Origin: JANOQP01 sp044227705
Lineage (GTDB): Bacteria > Bacteroidota > Bacteroidia > Chitinophagales > Saprospiraceae
Assembly: GCA_044227705.1 (NCBI GenBank)
Contig: JBGAWE010000278.1
Coordinates: 1 to 5,090, forward strand
Length of the DNA: 5,090 bases
Direction of reading: 5' to 3'
Positions 1-5,090 of the stretch are shown in pieces. The position numbers and the translations under genes were made by a program. Every line of letters begins with the position of its first letter. The first letter of the stretch is position 1. The notes under the pieces are model-generated. The model was not told where the DNA came from. It ran no database searches and was given only the letters and a program-made list of their open reading frames with translations.

Positions 1-362
1 AACCTTCGAACGCTTTTCCGAACCTGCCCGACGGCTCCTACACCGTCGTCGTGAAAGACGAGAACGGTTGCACAGCGTCGACAGAGGTCATTGTCAAAAC
101 CGCCGCGACGGGCGAGGCAGGAGACAATTTTGGCCTCGAAATCTTCCCGAACCCGACGGGCGGGGAGATTCAACTGGCTGTGAATCAGGCCGTTGGCTCT
201 GTCTTCCTTTTGAAAATCAGCGACGCGGCGGGGCGGCTCATTCTTTATGAAAAAACGGCTTTGCCTCGAAAACTCGACCTGTCGGGTTTGCCGGGCGGTG
301 TTTATTGGCTCTCGCTGACGGACGGGAAACAGGTGGCGGTCAGGAAGGTGGTCAGGCTCTGA
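1..362 (+). CDS. T9SS type A sorting domain-containing surface/secreted protein, C-terminal fragment
   Basis: This is the 3' end of a gene that starts before the window; the frame is open from the first base to a TGA at 360-362. The first ~32 codons (NLPDGSYTVVVKDENGC, about nt 24-74) resemble the end of an SprB-type repeat, found in long Bacteroidota adhesins that end each unit with a G-x-Y-T-x-x-V-x-D-x-N-G-C pattern. From about nt 135 there is a T9SS type A C-terminal sorting domain: the LEIFPNPTGG motif (FPNP at nt 144-155), then alternating beta-strand residues, an internal DAAGR turn, a LSGLPGGVYWLSL segment and a basic end (VRKVVRL). In this family the domain directs export through the outer membrane by the type IX system and is usually cleaved, with the cargo released or attached to the surface. 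What the mature protein does cannot be told from this tail. The GTG at 51 is an internal valine codon, not a start. Confidence 0.88.
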   Translation, partial: PSNAFPNLPDGSYTVVVKDENGCTASTEVIVKTAATGEAGDNFGLEIFPNPTGGEIQLAVNQAVGSVFLLKISDAAGRLILYEKTALPRKLDLSGLPGGVYWLSLTDGKQVAVRKVVRL

Positions 363-419
363 TTTTGGGCGCGTCCGAAAACTTTTGCCCACCTTTCGGC
401 CGCCAATACGCGCCAATAA

Positions 420-1373
420 ATGCAGACAGGAACCGTCGTCAAAAGCACCGGGAGCTGGTACAACGTCCGCCTCGACGGCGAGGAACCGATTGTTTGGAAG
501 TGCCGGATAGTGGGGAAGTTCCGCCTCGAAGGAATGCCAATAACCAACCCGGTGGCCGTCGGCGACCGCGTCGAACTCGCGCCCGAGGGCGACGCGCAGG
601 GGATGATTCAGAAAATCCTGCCGCGCACCAACTACGTGGCCCGTCAAAGCCCGCGCCGCAAGCACGACGTCCACCTCCTCGCCGCCAACGTCGACCAGGC
701 AGTCGTCCTGACGACCATCATCGAGCCGATGCTCAAGCCCGGTTTCATCGACCGGTTCCTCCTCATGACCGAGCCTCGGGACATCCCGGCCGTCGTCGTC
801 TTCAACAAAAAAGACCTCTGGGGCGCGGCTGAACTGGCCGTTTTCGAGGAGTTGCGGGCCGTTTACGAAAAAATCGGCCACCCCGCGCTTGCCACCTCCG
901 TCGAGACGGGCGAGGGGCTTGAGGAGTTCAGGGCTTTGTTGAAAGGGAAGACCTCGCTCGTCGGCGGGCAGTCGGGCGTGGGCAAGTCGAGCCTCGTCAA
1001 CGCCGTCGAGCCGAGGCTCGATCTGCGGGTCAACGAGATAAGCGGCTACTCGGGCAAGGGGCAGCACACGACGACCTTCGCCGAGATGTTCGACCTCTCG
1101 TTCGGCGGCCGCATCATCGACACGCCGGGTATCAAGACGCTCTCGTTCAACTTCCTCGAGCCGATGGACGTGGCGCACAACTACCGCGAAATCTTCCGCG
1201 TCAGCGAGCGGTGCAAGTTCGGCGGCACCTGCCTCCACCGGGGCGAGCCGGGCTGCGCCTTGCCCGCCGCGATCGAGTCGGGCGAGGTGAGCGAGCTTCG
1301 CTACACGAACTATCGGCAGATTTTGGAGGACGTGGAGGACCAGAACTTTTGGGAGCGGAACCGGGAGTTTTAA
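420..1373 (+). CDS. rsgA: Ribosome small-subunit-dependent GTPase A (RsgA/YjeQ)
   Basis: This is a 317-residue circularly permuted GTPase that acts in the cytoplasm in late 30S subunit maturation; the length is normal for the family. Residues ~1-70 form the N-terminal OB-fold (GTVVKSTGSWYNVR, then VAVGDRVEL). The GTPase motifs follow in permuted order: G4 NKKD at 129-132, a G5-like ATS at 158-160, G1 GQSGVGKS at 183-190, switch I with GKGQHTTT at 212-219, and G3 DTPG at 234-237. A C-terminal zinc site follows with the expected spacing C265-x5-C271-x-H273-x5-C279. The start is well fixed: an in-frame TAA (417-419) directly abuts the ATG, so no longer form is possible, and later ATGs would cut into the OB-fold. 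No clear Shine-Dalgarno is present, only an A-rich AATAA, as is usual in Bacteroidota. The gene lies 57 bases after the T9SS protein gene, which looks functionally unrelated. Confidence 0.97.
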   Translation: MQTGTVVKSTGSWYNVRLDGEEPIVWKCRIVGKFRLEGMPITNPVAVGDRVELAPEGDAQGMIQKILPRTNYVARQSPRRKHDVHLLAANVDQAVVLTTIIEPMLKPGFIDRFLLMTEPRDIPAVVVFNKKDLWGAAELAVFEELRAVYEKIGHPALATSVETGEGLEEFRALLKGKTSLVGGQSGVGKSSLVNAVEPRLDLRVNEISGYSGKGQHTTTFAEMFDLSFGGRIIDTPGIKTLSFNFLEPMDVAHNYREIFRVSERCKFGGTCLHRGEPGCALPAAIESGEVSELRYTNYRQILEDVEDQNFWERNREF

Positions 1374-1402
1374 GCAAAAAGGAAAATCTGACTGAAATGA
1401 AA

Positions 1403-1420
1403 TCCCGCAGCACTGTGGGA
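1403..1420 (+). other. Compact hairpin in the rsgA-amidohydrolase gap
   Basis: The arms TCCCGCAG (1403-1410) and CTGTGGGA (1413-1420) pair over 8 bases with one G-U wobble and only two bases between them; in RNA the top pair would open to leave a 7-bp stem with a four-base loop. It lies 29 bases after the rsgA stop and 18 bases before the preferred ATG at 1439. No T-run follows on the plus strand, so it is not a canonical intrinsic terminator. It could be an RNA-processing or stability element, an operator-like palindrome, or chance. If translation starts at 1397 instead, the hairpin would lie inside the coding region. Confidence 0.4.
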
Positions 1421-1438
1421 GTCAAAAGGCAAAAATTG

Positions 1439-2818
1439 ATGTCGAACAAAGTCTGTGGTCTGATTCTCAACCTGTTGGTTGTCAATCTTTTAGCCGCTCA
1501 AACGACGCTGGAAATCCCCGCCGGGACGGTCTTCCAAAAGCTGGGCAACCAGCCTCGCTTCAGCCCTCTCGGCCCACAGGTCGATGCGCGGGCGGCGGCC
1601 GTCGAGCAGAAGGTCGTCGCCTGGCGGCGCGACTTTCACGAGCATCCCGAGCTTTCAAACAGAGAATTTAGAACCGCCGAAAAGGTCGCCGAGCACCTCC
1701 GCAGCCTCGGCCTCGAGGTCAAAACCGGCGTTGCGAAAACAGGCGTCGTCGCCGTCCTGCGCGGCGCGAAACCGGGCGGCACCGTCGCCCTGCGCGCCGA
1801 CATGGATGCGCTGCCGCTCGTCGAGCGCGTCGATTTGCCTTTTAAATCAATACAAAAAGACCAGTACCTCGGCCAAGAGGTCGGCGTGATGCACGCCTGC
1901 GGCCATGACGCGCACACCGCCATGCTGATGGGCGCGGCCGAGGTGCTGGCCGGGCTGCGGGGCGACATCGCTGGCAACATCGTCTTCCTTTTCCAACCGG
2001 CCGAGGAAGGCCCGCCGCCGGGCGAGGAGGGCGGCGCGCCGTTGATGATAAAAGAGGGCGCGCTCAACGACCCGCCAGTTGAGGCCATCTTCGGCATCCA
2101 CATCAACTCGCTCACGCCGGTCGGCACCATCAAGTACCGGCCCGGCGGCACGATGGCGGCAGCCGACCGGTTCACCATCAAAGTGCACGGAAAAGGGGCG
2201 CACGGCTCCACCCCCTGGCTCGGCGAGGACCCGATCGTGGCGGCGGCGGCTATCGTCGAGGGCATCCAGCACATCGTCTCGCGCCAGACCGACCTCATCA
2301 GCGAGCCGGCCGTCATCACCGTCGGGAAAATCTCGGGCGGCACCCGCCACAATATCATCCCCGACGACGTGGAGATGCTCGGCACCATCCGAACCCTCGA
2401 TTCGAAAATTCGGGAAAAACTGCTCGTCGACTTCCGCCGAACCGTCGCGCACATCGCCGAGGCCAACGACTGCACGGCCGACATCACCCTCGACCCCGGC
2501 CTGCCCATCACGTTCAACAACCCCGATTTGACGGAAAAAATGCTCCCCACCTTGCGCCGCGCGGCAGGCGAGGCCAACGTCCAGCTAGGCAAGGCATCGA
2601 CCGGCTCGGAGGATTTTTCATTTTTCGCCCAGCGGGTGCCGGGCCTGTTCGTCTTCCTCGGCGGCATGGAAAAAGGGGCCGACCCGTCGAATACGGCGGG
2701 CCACCACACGGTCGATTTCAGGATTGACGAGTCGGGGATGCTGCTCGGGGTGCGGACGTATTGCCTGCTGGCGCTCGACTGGCTGGCGGCGCGGCCCGTT
2801 GCGCTGCCGGGCAAATAG
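1439..2818 (+). CDS. Exported M20-family (M20D-type) metal-dependent amidohydrolase
   Basis: This is a 459-residue zinc- or manganese-type amidohydrolase of the peptidase M20 family, the group of hippurate, N-acyl-amino-acid and IAA-amino-acid hydrolases. Such enzymes cleave the amide bond of N-acylated amino acids; the actual substrate is not readable here. Residues ~1-21 look like a signal peptide (MSNK, a hydrophobic LILNLLVVNLLAAQ core, cleavage near AAQ), implying a periplasmic or secreted enzyme. Family landmarks in order: HEHPELS 67-73, RADMDALP 119-126, GVMHACGHDAH 149-159, FQPAEEG 185-191, FGIH 218-221, GKGAHGS 251-257 in the lid/dimerisation domain, TGSEDFSFF 398-406 and HHTVDF 422-427. 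Expected metal ligands are C154, H156, E190, H221 and a His of the 422-423 pair, with E189 as catalytic base; all are present. The frame is open far upstream inside rsgA. ATG 1439 is preferred because it gives a normal signal-peptide n-region and has AAAAGG 8 bases upstream; ATG 1397 (473 residues) is the alternative. Confidence 0.93.
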   Translation: MSNKVCGLILNLLVVNLLAAQTTLEIPAGTVFQKLGNQPRFSPLGPQVDARAAAVEQKVVAWRRDFHEHPELSNREFRTAEKVAEHLRSLGLEVKTGVAKTGVVAVLRGAKPGGTVALRADMDALPLVERVDLPFKSIQKDQYLGQEVGVMHACGHDAHTAMLMGAAEVLAGLRGDIAGNIVFLFQPAEEGPPPGEEGGAPLMIKEGALNDPPVEAIFGIHINSLTPVGTIKYRPGGTMAAADRFTIKVHGKGAHGSTPWLGEDPIVAAAAIVEGIQHIVSRQTDLISEPAVITVGKISGGTRHNIIPDDVEMLGTIRTLDSKIREKLLVDFRRTVAHIAEANDCTADITLDPGLPITFNNPDLTEKMLPTLRRAAGEANVQLGKASTGSEDFSFFAQRVPGLFVFLGGMEKGADPSNTAGHHTVDFRIDESGMLLGVRTYCLLALDWLAARPVALPGK

Positions 2819-2823
2819 GGTCG

Positions 2824-4707
2824 TCAAGACCGGACGAGCACCAGTTTCGACCGGTCGGCTGCCGCCGCTTTTTTCAAAAAACCTATCAAGTCGGGATACC
2901 GGTCGGGCGGCAGGATCCGGTTGTTGAGCACCAGTTTCCGGGTGATGGAGACACGGCCGCCGTCCAGTTTGGCCTCGAAATCAAACGTCCCGAAGTCCGA
3001 GGAGAGATGGGCGGCCTCCGGCAGGCTCTCCACGGAGAATCCGGGCGGCAAGGCGATTTTCAGCAACCTTTCTTTCGTCAAACCGCGCGAGTCCGCCTGC
3101 ACCGGCAGTCGCCGCGGCCCCTCCGGCAAGGCCGGGACTTCAACCCCTGAAAAGACATTCGCAGGCAAAAACATCCGTCGCCCGCTCGTCGAGCCGAGGC
3201 CGGGGAGGTTGAGTTCGAGGTTCATCAGGACGTGTGGCCGCCGACCACCGATGCGCACGAAGCCGAGCGAGTCGATTTCAAAGTTTCTGATGGCAAGCGT
3301 CCCGTCGAGGTATTTCTTTTGAAAGTCGCGGTCGAACTCGGTCAGTTGGGCCGGTATGTCCTGAAAATTCCCCCAATGGTCGATGCCAGCCCGGAGCCGC
3401 GCGTCACCTGTTTCGGAAAGGGCGATTTCGGCCTCCGTCACTTGCCGGTTGACCGTTTCGTCGTATCGCGGCGTCCGGACGATATGGCCGCCATCGGGCG
3501 CGACGAGCAGCGCGGGCCGGTCATCGGTGAAGTCGCCGAGGAAGCCGAAGGGCATCGACTGGCTCGTGCATTCCAGCCAAATCGTGTCGTTGGTCTGGGG
3601 GACGCAGGCGATGATATGGTTGAAATTGGCGTTTGGGAAGTCGGCGTATTGCTCCTGCGCCTCGGCTCCAGCCCGCACGACAACGTACCGCGCCTCCACC
3701 CCGACCGCCGCGAGCATGGCCACGAGGTAGTTCGACAGGCCCTTACAGTCGCCGTACTTGAGCGCATCGACCTGCTCGGCGGGGGCGGGCTGCCAGCCGC
3801 CGAGGCCGAGGCCGATGTAGAAATAGCGCGTCGTCTCCTGTAAATGGCGGTAGACGCGCTCGGCCCGGCAGCGGTCGCCGGGGCAGTCGGCCGTCAGCTG
3901 GCGGAGCATGGCGACGGTCGCATCGGGCAGTTTTTGGCGGTTTTCATTGAGTTTCAGTTGAAAAAGGCCGTAGTTCTGCCACGATTCCATGTTCCCGTCG
4001 AAACCCTCGATGCTGAAATCGGTCGGGGCGCAAATCACCTCGGGCAGGCCGAGCGAACCGACTGGCGCAAAGTCCTCGGGCGCCGATGCAGTCAGTTTTT
4101 CAAAATGCCAGTGCATCTCGGAACCCTCGCGGGCGGGCCGCGCCGCGTCGTTCTCATGGACGCGGACCGTCGCCCCGGCGGGTGCCCAGACCCGGAAATC
4201 GGCCCGTTCGACCGCCTCTCGTGACGACTCCTGCGGCCGGAAGACGGGCAGGTGCATCATCCCGTTGAGCTTGTAGCGGACGGTGTACTCGACCGTGAAG
4301 GGGAAGGCGCGGCGCGGGAAGCGGAGCCTTTTCACCCGCGTGTCGTCGATGAAAAGGTGGGCCACCTGCTTCTCGTCGAGGATGTCCTTCTTCTTGAGCC
4401 GACGGACGAGCTGCCCGTCCGCGTCGTAGACCGCGCCGTCGAGGTCGTCGATGTCCCAGATTTTGCTGTAGCCGAAATCGAGGTCGGTGTATCCCTCCGC
4501 CCGGTCGTCGAGGAGGGTGACGACACGGTGCTCGCTGACTGTGGCTGCTCCTCGGTCCTTCACGTCGATGGCGACCGTGTGGTCTCGGACGACGGCATGG
4601 GCGTTCAGCAAAAGCTCCGGCGGGATTTTCGAGAAGGCCAGGTCTGCCTTGACCTGCGCAGAGGCGGCGACGGAGGAGAAAAGCAGGGCAGAAAGCAGCT
4701 TTTTCAT
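2824..4707 (-). CDS. DUF3857 and transglutaminase-like domain-containing exported protein
   Basis: This 627-residue protein begins with a clear signal peptide (MKKLLSALLFSSVAASAQ, likely cleavage after ASA at residue 17), so it should act in the periplasm or envelope. Residues ~45-210 match the beta-rich DUF3857 region. Residues ~265-400 form a transglutaminase-like core: TRYFYIGLGLGGWQP 293-307, KYGDCKGLSNYL 317-328 with nucleophile Cys321, NFNHII with His364, and WLECTSQSMPFG with Glu379 at the usual Asp position. Residues ~530-625 are a C-terminal beta domain of DUF3858 type (LPPGFSVESLP at 553-563). Family members are widespread in Bacteroidota; the fold supports cysteine protease, amidase or transglutaminase chemistry, but the substrate is unknown. 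Two further cysteines (275, 280) could form a disulphide. The ATG is 8 bases after the stop of the upstream gene on the same strand, which suggests one transcript. No Shine-Dalgarno is visible. The gene converges on the amidohydrolase gene, with 5 bases between the stops. Confidence 0.92.
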   Translation of the reverse strand: MKKLLSALLFSSVAASAQVKADLAFSKIPPELLLNAHAVVRDHTVAIDVKDRGAATVSEHRVVTLLDDRAEGYTDLDFGYSKIWDIDDLDGAVYDADGQLVRRLKKKDILDEKQVAHLFIDDTRVKRLRFPRRAFPFTVEYTVRYKLNGMMHLPVFRPQESSREAVERADFRVWAPAGATVRVHENDAARPAREGSEMHWHFEKLTASAPEDFAPVGSLGLPEVICAPTDFSIEGFDGNMESWQNYGLFQLKLNENRQKLPDATVAMLRQLTADCPGDRCRAERVYRHLQETTRYFYIGLGLGGWQPAPAEQVDALKYGDCKGLSNYLVAMLAAVGVEARYVVVRAGAEAQEQYADFPNANFNHIIACVPQTNDTIWLECTSQSMPFGFLGDFTDDRPALLVAPDGGHIVRTPRYDETVNRQVTEAEIALSETGDARLRAGIDHWGNFQDIPAQLTEFDRDFQKKYLDGTLAIRNFEIDSLGFVRIGGRRPHVLMNLELNLPGLGSTSGRRMFLPANVFSGVEVPALPEGPRRLPVQADSRGLTKERLLKIALPPGFSVESLPEAAHLSSDFGTFDFEAKLDGGRVSITRKLVLNNRILPPDRYPDLIGFLKKAAAADRSKLVLVRS

Positions 4708-4715
4708 GTTGAAAA

Positions 4716-5090
4716 TCAGGCTTTGGAAAGCACGACCTGCTCCCCGAGCTTGGCCAGCACGGCTGTGAAGAACTGCTTGAAGTCCTCGCTTTGCGCCGCC
4801 TCGAAATAGGTGGAGCGCACCTTTTTCCGGATGTTGAACTTGATTTTGTCGCCCGCCTGCTCGGTCAAAAAATCGAACGTGATGGCCTTGTCGCCGAGTG
4901 CCAGCCGCGCCGGTTTGGGCATCTCCTCCACTTTCCAGCCCGGCGGGATGGTGTAGGTGAGGCTCAATGCGACCTCTTCCGGCGCCCCGAGGTCGATGTT
5001 GAACTTGCGCTCCTTCGCCTTTAGCGGCTGCTCGCGGTCGCCCAGCCCGAGCGACGGCTGGATGTAGATTTTCCCGGCCGAGGCCGTCAC
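4716..5090 (-). CDS. DUF3857-type exported protein, C-terminal fragment (paralogue of the downstream gene)
   Basis: These are the last ~124 codons of a gene whose 5' part lies beyond the right edge; the GTG at the edge is an internal valine codon, not a start. The sequence matches the C-terminal DUF3858-like domain of DUF3857/transglutaminase proteins: an LKAKERKFNIDLG segment, then IPPGWKVEEMPKP, an ITFDF strand, a basic NIRKKVRS strand, a DFKQFFTAVLAKLGEQ helix and the end VVLSK. The same order occurs at the end of the neighbouring 627-residue protein (PPGFSVESLP, TFDF, TRKLVL, final LVLVRS), which supports a tandem duplication or an old paralogous pair. Its TGA (4716-4718) is followed after 8 bases by the next gene's ATG, so the two are very probably co-transcribed, with the promoter outside the window. 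The presence of a transglutaminase core in the missing part is inferred from the family, not seen. Confidence 0.82.
   Translation of the reverse strand: MTASAGKIYIQPSLGLGDREQPLKAKERKFNIDLGAPEEVALSLTYTIPPGWKVEEMPKPARLALGDKAITFDFLTEQAGDKIKFNIRKKVRSTYFEAAQSEDFKQFFTAVLAKLGEQVVLSKA

Noticed and set aside
364..387. TTTG (364-367) and AACTTTTG (380-387) upstream of rsgA as a promoter.
   Set aside because: The gap is only 12 bases, too short for the Bacteroidota -33/-7 arrangement, and the -7-like element has a mismatch at its first base.
366..391. TGGGC (366-370) and GCCCA (387-391) as a terminator for the T9SS protein gene.
   Set aside because: The stem is only five pairs with a 16-base loop and no following T-run; too weak to call.
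305..832. A 175-codon plus-strand open frame overlapping the 5' half of rsgA.
   Set aside because: Its translation is Arg/Pro-rich and domain-free, while the overlapping rsgA frame has clear OB-fold and G4 motifs.
1211..1396. Open extension of the amidohydrolase frame upstream into rsgA.
   Set aside because: It overlaps the zinc-site end of RsgA in another frame and encodes Arg/Gly-rich sequence with no family match; the signal peptide follows ATG 1439.
1636..2814. A long open frame (392 codons) on the minus strand opposite the amidohydrolase gene.
   Set aside because: The translation is low-complexity, rich in Ser, Pro, Ala and Arg and without a recognisable domain; the plus strand has every M20 motif. 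It is an expected shadow of a GC-rich gene.
2761..5024. Several plus-strand open frames (up to 203 codons) opposite the two DUF3857-type genes.
   Set aside because: They have no recognisable domains or start context and mirror well-supported minus-strand genes with a signal peptide and catalytic motifs.

Overview
The window reads as ordinary chromosomal sequence from a GC-rich member of the Bacteroidota. The clues are a C-terminal type IX secretion (T9SS) sorting domain preceded by an SprB-type adhesin repeat, genes without clear Shine-Dalgarno sequences, and a pair of DUF3857/transglutaminase-like exported proteins of the kind common in this phylum. The high GC content combined with T9SS cargo would fit the Saprospiria or a related lineage, but this is inference; no rRNA or other marker fixes the taxon.

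Layout. Positions 1-362 (+) hold the 3' end of a large secreted or cell-surface protein. After a 57-base gap comes rsgA (420-1373, +), a complete ribosome-assembly GTPase with all its motifs. After a 65-base gap containing a compact hairpin comes an exported M20-family metallo-amidohydrolase (about 1439-2818, +). It ends 5 bases from the stop codon of a converging gene. The minus strand carries at least two adjacent genes read right to left: the C-terminal part of a DUF3857-type protein (4716-5090, cut by the window edge), then 8 bases later a complete 627-residue DUF3857/transglutaminase-like protein (2824-4707). The two look like tandem paralogues in one operon.

How the genes relate. rsgA is a housekeeping gene. 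The amidohydrolase may be co-transcribed with it or use its own promoter, but there is no obvious functional link. The three other proteins are exported: a T9SS surface protein, a periplasmic or envelope amidohydrolase, and the paired transglutaminase-like proteins. No mobile element, CRISPR array, tRNA, rRNA, phage gene or defence system is visible. Coding density is very high and no gene-free stretch exceeds about 65 bases. I found no convincing evidence of an undescribed system. The points most worth a second look are the tandem DUF3857 pair, the Glu at the transglutaminase acidic position, and the hairpin between rsgA and the amidohydrolase gene.
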